DNA from: Sandaracinaceae bacterium
GTDB taxonomy: Bacteria > Myxococcota_A > Polyangia > Polyangiales > Houyiibacteriaceae
Assembly (NCBI GenBank): GCA_016706685.1
Contig: JADJJE010000022.1
Span: 1 to 64,000, forward strand
Reading direction: 5' to 3'
DNA: 64,000 nt
This document shows, piece by piece, positions 15,800-25,700 of this stretch (its first letter is position 1; each line of letters begins with the position of its first letter). The translations under genes and the position numbers were made by a program. The notes beneath the pieces were generated by a model, which saw only the letters and a list, made by a program, of their open reading frames with translations, was not told the origin of the DNA and made no database searches.

Positions 15800-16575
15800 C
15801 AGAAGGTCCCCCTCACGGCTGCCGCGCAGCCCCGTCCATCACACCCCAAGTCGAGCCGCGCGCGGGCGGGCTCTGCGTCCGCGTCGTCGCCGCCGCCCAT
15901 GACGATCCACAGGATCACCCCGGCCACCGCGCTCACGCCGCCGCCGATGAGCAGCGCCGTTCCCGCGTTGCCGCGCCGCTGCGAGCGGTCGTGCAGGCTG
16001 CGGTCATCGGGGGAACACACGAAGTCCACGCAGCGGTCAGCGAGCGTGTCGGCGTCCTTGCTGGCCAACACGCCCATCACCGCACCCACGGCGAGCATGG
16101 CGCCGCCGGCGCTCACCAGCACCGGGCCCGCCACGTTGGGGGACGACTCGGACGCGTCAGCGTCACCCGGATCCTCTGACGACGATGCCTCGACGGGTGG
16201 CTCGCTCACTGCGTCCGGCGCAACGGCTCCCTCGGCGTTGGCGCGCTCGAGTGCCGCCAGGCGCGGCGTCAGGCGCTCGCGATCCTGCGCGTCCGGCTGG
16301 TCCAGGTACTGCCGCAGCACGCGCGCGGCGTCCGCCTGCATCTGACCGTCGCGATACGCGAGGTACGCGTTGTAGAGCAGCGAGGTGCGCTGAGAGAGCT
16401 CGTAGGCGCGCTCGAACATGCGTCCGGCCTGCTCGAATTCGCCGTCCTCGTACAGCAGCTGCGCCGCCTGGAAGATCTGCCTTGCGTCCTCGTCGCGCTC
16501 CTGCGCCTCCGCCACCCAAGGGGTGAGCAGCACCAGAACCATCGCAACCACGAATATCGCTCTCGACTCGGTCAT
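15799..16575 (-). CDS. exported TPR-like protein with two C-terminal membrane segments
   Basis: 258 residues. A signal peptide (VVAMVLVLLTPWVAEAQ) is followed by a TPR-like helical repeat (residues ~25-105: ARQIFQAAQLLYEDGEFEQAGRMF and SLLYNAYLAYRDGQ), then an acidic Pro/Ser linker. Two hydrophobic stretches (VLVSAGGAMLAVGAVMGVLA and LLIGGGVSAVAGVILWIVMG) flank a short Cys pair. This layout (TPR, linker, hydrophobic hairpin) is common in myxobacterial envelope proteins of unknown role. Coupled with the two-module lipoprotein downstream, it may assist its assembly or localisation; that is inference. Confidence 0.7.
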   Translation of the reverse strand: MTESRAIFVVAMVLVLLTPWVAEAQERDEDARQIFQAAQLLYEDGEFEQAGRMFERAYELSQRTSLLYNAYLAYRDGQMQADAARVLRQYLDQPDAQDRERLTPRLAALERANAEGAVAPDAVSEPPVEASSSEDPGDADASESSPNVAGPVLVSAGGAMLAVGAVMGVLASKDADTLADRCVDFVCSPDDRSLHDRSQRRGNAGTALLIGGGVSAVAGVILWIVMGGGDDADAEPARARLDLGCDGRGCAAAVRGTF

Positions 16576-16689
16576 GGACCCTCCTCGCGTAAGTCACCAA
16601 CGGATTGGCGTGCCGCGAAGTAGCATCTAGATCCAGCGTCATCAATGGCGATCGAGCCGCGCTGTGCAACGAGTGAAACGACCGTCGAG

Positions 16690-16905
16690 TCAGGTCACCT
16701 CAGGCTCGCGCATCCAGTCCGGAATGTTCCGTTCAGCGTGCAGCACGCGCCACACGTCCACATGGTCCGCCCGCTCCACGTAGAACACGAGGTAGGGGAA
16801 GCGGCCGAGTGGCCAGCTGCGCAGGCCTGCCACGTCGAGCTCGTGCGCGTAGCGAGCGGAGCCCGTGGCGGAGTGACGCGCGATGTGGGCGTAGGCGCTC
16901 TCCAA
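16690..16905 (-). pseudogene. ParE/RelE-like toxin remnant
   Basis: The C-terminal two thirds of a ParE-family toxin is clear: SARYAHELDVAGLRSWPLG, RFPYLVFYVERADHVDVWR and VLHAERNIPDWM. Only a TTG at 16905 is available as start. Upstream in the same frame the reading continues (LTLTFYVSEGAKQ...) but lacks the usual first ~25-residue helix and any ATG or GTG, and it runs into the neighbouring lipoprotein gene. No antitoxin gene is adjacent. I read it as a decayed orphan toxin; an active short variant starting at TTG cannot be excluded. Confidence 0.6.
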
Positions 16906-16958
16906 CGCATCGATCGAGCCGATCGCGGCTTGCTTCGCACCCTCGCTTACATAGAACG

Positions 16959-17822
16959 TCAGGGTAAGCCCATGGCAAAGACTGGCAAGACCTCGGCGGA
17001 CCCCGTGAAGCCCACGGACAGCGCGGAGCAGTCGCCCTCGAGCTCCACGTCGTAGAGGTTCTCGACGATGGGTGCGATGTCTTCGAAGCGGACGTCGCCG
17101 AACGCGGGCAAGAGCGCCATGAACATCTCCTCGAGCGCGCTGCGCACCACGAAGCCCCCCAGCACCATGTTGCTGATCGCGCTCGGGCCCACGTTGCCCG
17201 TCAGGATGACGTTCGTCAGGTCCAGGCGGAAGTCCGCCACGCCGCCCTCCCAGTGGTACGGAATCCCCAGGTCGAAGCGCGCGGTGACGCCACGGAAGTC
17301 GCCGTTGGCCGCCAAGCTGCCAGCGAACGGTCCGGCGAGGACCGCGCCTTCACCGTCCTCGATGTGGATGAGCGCACGCCCCACGCCAGTGCTCACGCTC
17401 AGGATGAGGTCGAGGCGCGTGCATGAGGTCGGCTCCGCGTCCGTGGGGCAGTTGATCGCGGTGTCGATCACCTCCTCCGGCATGAACACCGGGTCGGTCC
17501 CCGCCATGGCGGGATACGCCATGTCCATGAAGGCGTTGTCGACATTGCCCGGGTAGTCGGGCATGCCACAGACGTCACCCGTGCCGTCCACGTCGTGACC
17601 CGCACGAGCGCCCGCGGCGACCTCGGTGGGGTGCGGGATGTGAAGCGTGGTGATGCGGTAGCGGACCGCAGGGCCGTAGTCGTCTGGGTTGATGCTGAGG
17701 GGCAGGTCCGGCTGGCCCATGTCCGCGGGCGCCTCCGACGTCGCTCCGCAGCCTGCGACGACGCTGAGCAGCGCCAGGGCGGCGAGCGCGGACGGAGGTG
17801 GCATGCGGTGGGGGCGGGTCAT
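16959..17822 (-). CDS. predicted lipoprotein, 'GHDVDG' module family (single module)
   Basis: 287 residues, lipobox SVVAGC, short acidic tether, then one module: VRYRITTLHIPHP, GHDVDGTGDVCGMPDYPG, VDNAFMDMA, an AINCP...TSCTRLD cysteine pair, VLAGPFAGSLAANGDFRG, SNMVLGG, and the closing ALSVGFTGSA. It is about half identical by eye to the next gene upstream (17836-18699), with which it is separated by 13 bases, so the two are a tandem duplication in one operon. Function unknown; presumed outer-membrane or surface lipoprotein. Confidence 0.75.
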   Translation of the reverse strand: MTRPHRMPPPSALAALALLSVVAGCGATSEAPADMGQPDLPLSINPDDYGPAVRYRITTLHIPHPTEVAAGARAGHDVDGTGDVCGMPDYPGNVDNAFMDMAYPAMAGTDPVFMPEEVIDTAINCPTDAEPTSCTRLDLILSVSTGVGRALIHIEDGEGAVLAGPFAGSLAANGDFRGVTARFDLGIPYHWEGGVADFRLDLTNVILTGNVGPSAISNMVLGGFVVRSALEEMFMALLPAFGDVRFEDIAPIVENLYDVELEGDCSALSVGFTGSAEVLPVFAMGLP

Positions 17823-17835
17823 GGCGCAAACGACC

Positions 17836-18699
17836 TCAGGGCGTGGGCACCCGCGTGGCGGTCCCCGTGAAGCCCACGGATAACGCGGAGCACTGGCCCG
17901 AAAGCTGAACGTCGTAGAGGTTGGCGAGGATCGGTTCGACGTCCTCGAACGTCGGCTCGTCCGCCAAGAGTGGCAGCACCTCCATCAGCATCGCCTCGAA
18001 CGCGCTGCTCGGGAGGGCGCCCCCGAGGACGATGTTGGTCATGGCGCTGTCGCTGAGGTTGGCGGTCAGGATCATGCTGACGATGTCGAGGCGGACGTCC
18101 ACCGGACCGCTCGCTGCGTGGTAGGGGATCGTGAGGTCGAGCTGCGAGGTGACCGCCCGGAGGTTTCCGCTTCCATCGAGGCTGCCCACGAAGGGGCCGG
18201 CGAGAGTCGTGCCCGCACCGTCCTCGATCTCGACGACGGTGAGTCCAGTGCCGGATGCCACGCTCACGAAGAGATCGAGGCGCGTGCACTCGGTGGGCTC
18301 GGCGTCCTCCGCACAGTGGAGCGCGGCGTCGATCGCCGCCTGCAGAATCAACCCTTCAGCGGGTGGCGCGAAGTCCGCGAGCGCCGCCGACAGGTCGATC
18401 AAGGAGTTGTCTACCCCGCCGTCGAAGTCGGGAACGCCGCACGTGTCGCCGACGCGATCCACGTTGTGCCCGACGGGAACGTCGGCGTTGGCCTCGGCGA
18501 GGGTAGGGATGTGGAGTTCGGTGATGCGGTAGCGAACGGCGGGGCCAACGTTGTCCCTGGGCAGGTCGGACGGACCCGGGCCCAAGTCGACCGGTGCATC
18601 CCCGGTTCCACCACAGCCGACGAGCACGCTGAGCAGCGCCAGGGCGGCGAGACGAGGACGGTGGGCCAAGCCGGGACTGCAGGTCATGGGTGTCTCCAC
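17836..18699 (-). CDS. predicted lipoprotein, 'GHDVDG' module family (single module)
   Basis: 287 residues with lipobox SVLVGC. Module order matches its neighbour: VRYRITELHIPTL, GHNVDRVGDTCGVPDFDGG, VDNSLIDLSAAL, ALHC...TECTRLDLFVSV, LAGPFVGSLDGSGNLRA, TNIVLGGALPSSAFEAM and the final ALSVGFTGTA. It is the promoter-proximal gene of the minus-strand run 18699 to 14207. In it GHDVDG has become GHNVDR, showing that the Asp residues are not strictly kept. Length is identical to the neighbour. Function unknown. Confidence 0.75.
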   Translation of the reverse strand: METPMTCSPGLAHRPRLAALALLSVLVGCGGTGDAPVDLGPGPSDLPRDNVGPAVRYRITELHIPTLAEANADVPVGHNVDRVGDTCGVPDFDGGVDNSLIDLSAALADFAPPAEGLILQAAIDAALHCAEDAEPTECTRLDLFVSVASGTGLTVVEIEDGAGTTLAGPFVGSLDGSGNLRAVTSQLDLTIPYHAASGPVDVRLDIVSMILTANLSDSAMTNIVLGGALPSSAFEAMLMEVLPLLADEPTFEDVEPILANLYDVQLSGQCSALSVGFTGTATRVPTP

Positions 18700-18785
18700 G
18701 GAGGCACCGGGATGGCGCGCTCCCCTCGACTCTCCACAACATGCCGAACGGAAGCGGCGCTGTCGAGGGCGTCTCAGCGTCTCCG

Positions 18786-19943
18786 TCAGTCGCGCGCGGG
18801 CTCGCGGCCGAGCATCGACGCCACCATCCGGGCCACCAGCGGGGCGGGCGGAAGCTCCCGCGGTGCCATGGGCAAGCGCAGCGGCTCTTCGGTGCCCGAC
18901 GGCACCGGGGGCAGATCGGTCAGCGCGCCCAGCCCGCCGTGGGGCGCCATGACGCGCTCCACGTGATCACGCGCAGGCTCCGGCAGCGCCAGGAGGTCCG
19001 CGCGCAGTTGGTTGCGACACGCGCAACGGAAGGCGTGCGTGCGCACCCCGCGCAGCGTGCCGAAGTCGAGGGGCAGGTCGAACGAGGCCTCGCCCGCGCG
19101 GCGCGCCTCGGCGTTGCGGCGGAGATACAACAGGTAGCGCTCACCGATGCGGCGCAGCAGCGGGTCGAAGGCAGCGCCCTCGATGGGCGCGCTCGCGTGC
19201 GGGACATCGCCCAGGGCGCTGGCGCGCGCGGCCCACACGCGCTCCACCCACGCGTGCACCAGCGGTGCCTCCCGGCGCATGACGCGGCCCGAGTCGGGGT
19301 CGCAGTAGAAGTGCCGGAACATGGGCCCGAAGTAGCCGAAGTCCACGAGGCTGGGGCGACCGCCCAGCAGGAACAGGCGCTCCTCGAGCAGCCCGGTGAG
19401 CGTGCGCAGCTCCTCGAAGTACATGTCGCGCACCGCGTCGCTCACGCCCCGGTGCATGCCATCGCCGCCGAGCCACGCCTGGCGCTGCCGGGCGGCGAAC
19501 GCGCGCGCCACCGCCCGCGTGGGCAGCGGCAGCTCGTGCAGCACCTCGCGGGCGATGCGCTCACCCACGTGGCGCGACGACTCCTCCGGCATCCAGCGCC
19601 ACCACATCGCCGGGCGCCACAGCCACTCGTCGCAGTAGTCCTCGATGAGGCGCGCCAAGAACGCTTGCGCCGGGTCGCGCGGGACCACGGGCACCATGCC
19701 GTGCTGCTCTTCGAACCAGCGCAGCATCGCGCTCGACTCGCGCAGCCAGCGACCGTCGGCCAGGCGGATGGCGGGCACCTGCATCACGCCGGTCGCGCGT
19801 CCCACCTCGAGGATCAGCGGCGCGAGGCTCGCTTCCACGCGCCGGTACGGCACCTCCTGGTAGCGCAGGTAGGCCTCCACCTTCCCGCTGAAGTAGGAGA
19901 TGTCCATGACGTAGACGGTGGGTGGGGTCGCTCGCAGGTCCAT
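18786..19943 (-). CDS. glutathione S-transferase-like protein
   Basis: 385 residues. The N-terminal thioredoxin-like GST domain (TVYVMDISYFSGKVEAYL, then QVPAIRLADGRWLRESSAML, the usual cis-Pro and E/S pair) is followed by an all-helical C-terminal region extended by ~150 residues relative to classical GSTs. A SLVDFGYFGPMF motif sits at the position of the conserved GST N-capping box. The start is the ATG at 19943, where family similarity begins. Whether it binds glutathione is uncertain; many such long proteobacterial forms have no known substrate. It stands alone between divergently oriented lipoprotein genes. Confidence 0.78.
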   Translation of the reverse strand: MDLRATPPTVYVMDISYFSGKVEAYLRYQEVPYRRVEASLAPLILEVGRATGVMQVPAIRLADGRWLRESSAMLRWFEEQHGMVPVVPRDPAQAFLARLIEDYCDEWLWRPAMWWRWMPEESSRHVGERIAREVLHELPLPTRAVARAFAARQRQAWLGGDGMHRGVSDAVRDMYFEELRTLTGLLEERLFLLGGRPSLVDFGYFGPMFRHFYCDPDSGRVMRREAPLVHAWVERVWAARASALGDVPHASAPIEGAAFDPLLRRIGERYLLYLRRNAEARRAGEASFDLPLDFGTLRGVRTHAFRCACRNQLRADLLALPEPARDHVERVMAPHGGLGALTDLPPVPSGTEEPLRLPMAPRELPPAPLVARMVASMLGREPARD

Positions 19944-20065
19944 CGCGCGCACTCCTCGGTGGGCGCGGCGCCCTTGGTGTAGCACCGCTGGCTGTCGGCC
20001 GAACAGCGGCTCGTGCACACGGGTTCGGGTGGAAGACTCTGGGCCGGTCGACGTACCCTCTGGGG

Positions 20066-20392
20066 ATGCGCGTCGCACACCTCGCTCTCCTCTGTGCCCT
20101 CGCCGGCCTCTTCGGCTGTAGCTTCGACGGTGTCTGTCAGAACACGGCATTCGGAGTCGGCGGCGCGACCACGGAACTCGACTTCGTCGAATGTTGGGAC
20201 GGCCAGGACCGCGGTGTGCGCTGCGAGCCGGTCGCGGAGGGCTCGACGCGGGTCACCTGCACCTGCAACGTGGGTGGGAACGTGGGCGCCAGCTTCGAGC
20301 GCACGGAGCCGCTCTTCATGACCGTTCCACCCACCGAGGCCGAGCTGGCACCGGTCAACGCGGGCTGCGGCTGGGCGCTGCGTCCGCGCTGA
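20066..20392 (+). CDS. small predicted lipoprotein
   Basis: 108 residues: signal peptide MRVAHLALLCALAGLFGC with lipobox, then a short domain with four to five cysteines (FDGVCQNTAF, FVECWDGQ, RCEPV, TCTCNVGG) and a final NAGCGWALRP. It probably forms disulphides in the periplasm or at the surface. No family recognised. The ATG at 20066 follows GGGG and gives the signal peptide directly. It is convergent with the ABC transporter gene 24 bases downstream. Confidence 0.65.
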   Translation: MRVAHLALLCALAGLFGCSFDGVCQNTAFGVGGATTELDFVECWDGQDRGVRCEPVAEGSTRVTCTCNVGGNVGASFERTEPLFMTVPPTEAELAPVNAGCGWALRPR

Positions 20393-20415
20393 GCCTCCGC
20401 GCGCCCTGCGGTCCG

Positions 20416-22242
20416 TCAGCTCAGCTGGTGGAGCACCAAGCGGCTGTACACCCCGCCGCGCGCCATCAGCTGGTCGTGCGTGCCCTCTTCGGCCACGCGC
20501 CCGGCCTCCAGCACACAGATGCGGTCTGCGTTGCGCACGGTGCTGAGGCGGTGCGCGATCACCAGCGTGGTGCGGCCCTGCATCAGACGCTCGAGGGCGG
20601 CCTGCACCAGGCGCTCGCTCTCGGCGTCGAGGCTGCTGGTGGCCTCGTCCAGGATCAGGATGCGGGGGTCCTTCACGATGGCGCGCGCGATGGCCACGCG
20701 CTGCCGCTGGCCGCCCGAGAGCTGCACGCCGCGCTCGCCCACCAGGGTCTCGTACCCGTCGGGGAAGCCCAGGATGAAGTCGTGCGCGTTGGCGTCGCGG
20801 GCCGCCGCCTCCACCTGGGCGCGGGTCACGCCCTCGCGCCCATAGGCGATGTTCTCGGCGATGGTGCCGGAGAAGAGCACGGGCTCCTGCGGCACGATGG
20901 CGATCAGGTCGCGCAGGTCGTGGAGTGCCAGCTCGCGCACGTCTACCCCAGCCACGCGCACGGTGCCTGCGTCCACGTCGTAGAAGCGCGGCACCAGCGC
21001 GGTGAGCGTGCTCTTGCCCGCGCCGCTCGGGCCCACCAGCGCCAGGCTGGTGCCGGGCGCCACGTCGATGCTCACGTTCACCAGCACGGGCTGGTCGGGG
21101 CGCGTGGGGTAGCGATACGACACACCCTCGAAGCGCACGGCGCCGCGCGCGGACGCGCTCTCGGGCAGGGGGCGCTGCGTGGCCGGTTCGCGGATCAAGG
21201 GCACCAGATCGATGAGCGCGAACAGCCGCTCGGTGGCCCCGGCCGCGCGCTGCAGCGCCGCCCAGATGCTGACCAGGCTGCCGAGCGCCACGGCCACCAC
21301 ACCGGTGTACAGCATGAAGGCCGTGAGGCTGCCGGCGCTGAGCGAGCCGTCCGCCACCATGAGGCCGCCCAGCCACACGATGACGCCGATGGCCAAGAAG
21401 CCAGAGAGCGTGGCCACCGACATGAACGACGCACGCCAGCGCGCGAGGCTGAGCGAGTCCACGAAGGCGTGCTCCACCGTCTCGCCATACGCGGTGGACT
21501 CGTGGGCCTCGCGCCCGAAGGCCTGCACCGTGGTGATGGCGCCGAGCGACTCCTGCACGCGCGCGTTGGTCTCGGCCAGGCGGTCCTGCACGGCGCGGCT
21601 CATGGCGCGGATGCGCCGCCCGAAGAGCACCACCGCCACGGTCAACGGCGGGATCACCGCCAGCATCACCATGGCCAGCTTGGCGTTCTCCACGAACAGC
21701 AGCACCAGCCCACCCAGCAGCTGCACCGAGTGGCGCATGGCCATGCTCAGCTCGGAGCCCACCACGCCCTCGATGATGGCCACGTCGCCCGCGAGCCGCC
21801 CCACCAGCTCACCCGTGCGGCGCGAGTGGAAGAACGTGGCGTCCTGCAGCAGCAGGCTGTCGAACACCTTGCGCCGCATGTCGGCCACCGCGCGCTCGCC
21901 CAGCCAGCTCATCATGTAGTGGCGGAACCACGTCATGCCGGCCTGCACCACGAACAGCACCAGCAGCCCCGCGCCCACCTGGTGCATCACTTCGCGCGAG
22001 CCGCCGCGCACCCCCTCGTCGATCGCGAAGCGCACCGCCTGCGGATACACCAGCCCAATGCTGGCCCCCAGCAGCAGCGCCACGGTCGCGAGCAGGAAGC
22101 GCGGCCAGTGCGGCCGCAGCAACGAGAACAGCCGGCCGATGCGCCGCACGCCACGCGCCTTGGCGGGCCCCTCCTGGGCAATACGCTCGGACGCGAGCAC
22201 CTCCGGCACAGCCGAGTCAGACGTGTCAGGGGTGTGGGTCAA
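20416..22242 (-). CDS. ABC transporter, fused permease/ATPase half-transporter (MsbA/MdlB-like)
   Basis: 608 residues with an N-terminal six-helix type I exporter domain (~45-340) and a C-terminal ATPase. The ATPase shows Walker A GPSGAGKST (~400), Q-loop PQEPVLFSG, signature LSGGQRQRVAIARA, Walker B RILILDEATSSLD and the H-loop VIAHRLS. It should work as a homodimer, exporting lipids, drugs or peptides with ATP. The substrate is not evident and no partner half-transporter is adjacent. A cytoplasmic N-terminal extension of ~40 residues precedes the first helix. All catalytic elements are intact. Confidence 0.93.
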   Translation of the reverse strand: MTHTPDTSDSAVPEVLASERIAQEGPAKARGVRRIGRLFSLLRPHWPRFLLATVALLLGASIGLVYPQAVRFAIDEGVRGGSREVMHQVGAGLLVLFVVQAGMTWFRHYMMSWLGERAVADMRRKVFDSLLLQDATFFHSRRTGELVGRLAGDVAIIEGVVGSELSMAMRHSVQLLGGLVLLFVENAKLAMVMLAVIPPLTVAVVLFGRRIRAMSRAVQDRLAETNARVQESLGAITTVQAFGREAHESTAYGETVEHAFVDSLSLARWRASFMSVATLSGFLAIGVIVWLGGLMVADGSLSAGSLTAFMLYTGVVAVALGSLVSIWAALQRAAGATERLFALIDLVPLIREPATQRPLPESASARGAVRFEGVSYRYPTRPDQPVLVNVSIDVAPGTSLALVGPSGAGKSTLTALVPRFYDVDAGTVRVAGVDVRELALHDLRDLIAIVPQEPVLFSGTIAENIAYGREGVTRAQVEAAARDANAHDFILGFPDGYETLVGERGVQLSGGQRQRVAIARAIVKDPRILILDEATSSLDAESERLVQAALERLMQGRTTLVIAHRLSTVRNADRICVLEAGRVAEEGTHDQLMARGGVYSRLVLHQLS

Positions 22243-22339
22243 CGGGACTGCGTCGTCGGCTCGGTCAAAGCGTTAGCGTTCTTTCCGTTCCGAGCATGCA
22301 TGCCCAGCGAGAGCGCCGCAACGCAGTCTAGCCCGGCAG

Positions 22340-22620
22340 CCGACGATCCCCTCCTCGTGAGCGTTGACGTTGACGTGGTCCTTGGCGTTGTCGCGAACTT
22401 TGACGGCGACGGCGACGGCGACGCTTCCCGTCAACGTGCCCGCCACCGAGACGACCCGCACGCAACACAGCCAGCGGCGTGCCGATCCCGCTCACCCCCG
22501 ATGCGCTCGGTGACCGAAGGCGCTCACGTCGCCGTCGCCGTCAAGGCCTACGCCCACGACCACGCCCACGCCCACGACAACGACAACGACAACGTGGACG
22601 TAGGTGGAAGTGGACTCCTG
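22340..22620. repeat. low-complexity intergenic region with hexamer runs and a long inverted repeat
   Basis: The 483-base gap between the divergent ABC exporter and helicase genes has no credible gene. It contains short-period runs (GACGGC repeated near 22401, CACGCC and CAACGA repeated near 22555-22595, GTTGAC doublets near 22364). It also has a perfect 17-bp inverted repeat (22400-22416, TTGACGGCGACGGCGAC, against 22528-22544) with a 111-base loop. Degenerate GACGNN/GNNGTC repeats dominate. A promoter for the helicase must lie here but I could not place it. Confidence 0.7.
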
Positions 22621-22725
22621 GCGGAGTCCCCGGGGCCCCCCGCTCGGGCTCCGCCCTCGCAGAACGGACACGCTTTGACGAACTTAGGTGGCAGCCGGCC
22701 CGCCAGGCCGTACCATGCGCCCCCC

Positions 22726-25700
22726 ATGTCTCCCACCACGCCTAGCCTGAAGGAGGTCGCCAACGTCTGGAAGCGGCCCGCCAACCGGGAGCGTCTCGGG
22801 CTGCCGGTCGACGTGGTGGCGTCCATGCTGGGCAATCCCCAGCTGTCGAGCGCCCTCGGCTACATGGCGCGGCGCCTCGAGCTGAGCGACATGGCGTCGT
22901 TCTTCGCGCATCCGCGCATCACGGAGGCCTTCGGGCGTGACCCGGGGGACATCGACACGCGTCGCCTGCTGGCCGCGCTGCACGAGCTGGGCGAGACCGA
23001 GGAGCTGTTCGTCACGCGCCTCGATGCACGCCTGCCCGCCGACGTGGTGGTCGCGCGGCCGGCCGCCGATGCCGACTCCGTGAACGCGTGGATCGCGGAG
23101 CACGGCCTCGATCGCCTGCTGGACAGCCCGCTCGCCGTGCTGGTGGACCGCGTGGCGGGCTCCACGTCCCTCAAGAGCAACCTGGCCAGCTCGTCGGCCA
23201 TGACGCTGCGCGAGCTGCGCAACATGCGCCCCACGGAGCGCCGCTTCCGCATCGACGAACTCGCCGTGCTGCAGTCGGCGGCCATCGACTGGCTGCGCGA
23301 GACGGTGGAGGCGCGCCGGCTGCGGGCGTGGCGCGAGGAGCTGTGGGAGACGCGCCCCGAGGACGCCCGCCTGCGCATCCTGGGCACGCGCCTCAAGGAC
23401 CTGCGCCGCGAGCTGCTGCGCCAGCTGCCGGGCAAGACCAGCCTGCCGCCGCGTGACGCGGTGCTGGAGCTGGAAGAAGAGCCGCCTGCGCTGCGCCTCG
23501 AGTCCCGCGCCAACACGTTCGCGCCGCGTGGCACGCGCGTGCTGTTCATCGACTTCGAGGACTCCCCGCTGCGCGTGGAGTGCCGCTGCATGGGGCCGGG
23601 CGCGCCTCCCTGTGAGCACGTGCTGCACGTGGTGGACTACGCCCTCGACCTGGTGCACGACCCGTACTCGCTGCTGCGCCCGGCGCTCGGTCGCTTGATC
23701 GCGGTTCCCAGCTGGACGCGCTTGCTCACGCGCCTCGAGTCGCACGTGCCCGCGCTGCTGGCCGGTCCCAGCGCCGAGCGCGTGGTGTTCCGCGTGGCTC
23801 CGGACGAGCGCGAGTCGGTCACGCTGGCGCTGCAGAAGCGCGGCAAGCGCGGCTACTCGGCGGGCCGTCGCATCGCGGCCGAGAAGCTGCTGGAGCAAGC
23901 GCCCGAGGCCATCGCGCCCGAAGACCGCGCGGCCGTGGCTGCCGTGCGCGAGTTCGAGCTGGAGACCCGTCGCTCGCCGCACCTGCTGGACACGCACGCC
24001 GTGCTGCCGCTCCTGGCGGGGCACCCGCGTGTCTACCGCCTGGACGACCCGGAAGTGCGCGTGGACGTGGTGTCCGTGCCGCTCACCATCGCGCTCGAGC
24101 TGGTGCCCGCTGGCGCCCGCGTGGCCATCCGCGTGGGCACCAAGAGCATCGAGCCCAGCACGCGCGTGCCCACCGTGTTCGTGCACGACGACGCGGCGCA
24201 GCGGCGCGTGGCCGTGGCCGAGGTGCCCCCCAGCCTGCGCGAGATCGTGCTGGCCGCGGCGGCGCACCCGGCGGTCATCCCCGAAGAGGCGTTCGACCGC
24301 GTCATCGCCGTGCTGCTGCGCTTGCAGAGCGACGCGCTGGACGTGCGCCTGCCCGAGAAGATGCGCGGCCGCGCGGTGCCTGCGCATGCGCGCCTGGTGG
24401 CCCGGCTCGAGCCCACCGGCGACGAGTCGCTGCGCGTCACCTTCCTGTGTCGGCCTGCGCCCGGTGGCCCTGCGTTCTCGCCCGGCCGTGGGCCCGCGTT
24501 CAGCATCGGCGCCGACGAGAGCGGGCGGCTCCACGTGCGCCGCGACCTCGAGGCCGAGCGCACGGCGGCCGACGCCGCGCGCGAGCGCTTCAAGCTGGAC
24601 CACGCGCGCGCCGACGCCGAGTACACGTTCCGTCTCGACCGCTTGGACGAGTCCCTGGATCTCTTGGAGCGCCTGCGCGACGCGAGCGAGACCGTGGACG
24701 TGGAGTGGCCCAAGGAGGCCATGCCCTGGGAGCTGCGCGGCGGCGTCACGGCGGCCACCCTGCACGTGCGCGTGCAGCGCGCCGAAGAGTGGTTCGCGGT
24801 CGGCGGCGACGTCACTGTGGATGGCGAGACCATCCCGCTGCAGGCGCTCTTGGACGCCATCCGCGCCGGCCGCCGCTTCGTGCGCGTGTCGGGTCGCCGC
24901 TTCGCGCGCATCGAGGCCCAGCTCCGCGCGCGGCTCGAAGAGATCGACGCCACCGTCTTCCAGGACCACCACCAGCTGGCCATCGGCGGCGCCGCGCTCA
25001 CGCGCCTGGCCGACGCGCTCCAGGCCGAGGGCTTCGAGGCCGACGAAGCCTCGCTCGCCATGATCCAGGCGGGCCGCGTGGCCAAGGACTTCGAGCCCAC
25101 GGTGCCGCCGGAGCTGAACGCCACGCTGCGCGACTACCAGGCCGAGGGCTACGCGTGGATGTCGCGCCTGGCCACCTGGGGCGTGGGCGGCGTGCTGGCC
25201 GACGAGATGGGCCTCGGCAAGACGGTCCAGACCATCGCGCTCTTGCTGGCGCGCGTGGACCAGGGCCCCGCGCTCGTGGTGGCGCCCACCTCGGTCACGT
25301 CCAATTGGGAGTCCGAGCTCAAGCGCTTTGCGCCCACGCTCGTGCCCATCATGTACCGCGGCGCTCGGCGCGCGAAGCTGCTGGAAGAGCTCGAGCCCAA
25401 CCAGGTGCTCATCACCAGCTACGACACCCTCGCGCGTGACGTGGAGCTGATGGGCGACACCCGCTTCGGGGTGCTGGTGGTCGACGAAGCGCAGGCCATC
25501 AAGAACGCCCGCACCCAGCGCGCCAAGTCGGTGCGCTCGGTCAACGCGCAGGTGCGCGTGGCGCTCACGGGCACGCCCGTGGAGAACCACCTCGGCGAGC
25601 TCTACAGCCTCATGCGCGTGGTGAACCCGGGCTTGCTCGGCACGTGGTCGCACTTCCGCGAGCGCTACGCGCTGCCCATCGAGCGCGACGACGACTCGCG

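Noticed and set aside
20191..22725. N-terminal extension of the Snf2 gene frame by ~845 codons
   Set aside because: It runs antisense through the ABC transporter gene and the repeat-rich gap; protein-like sequence starts only at 22726.
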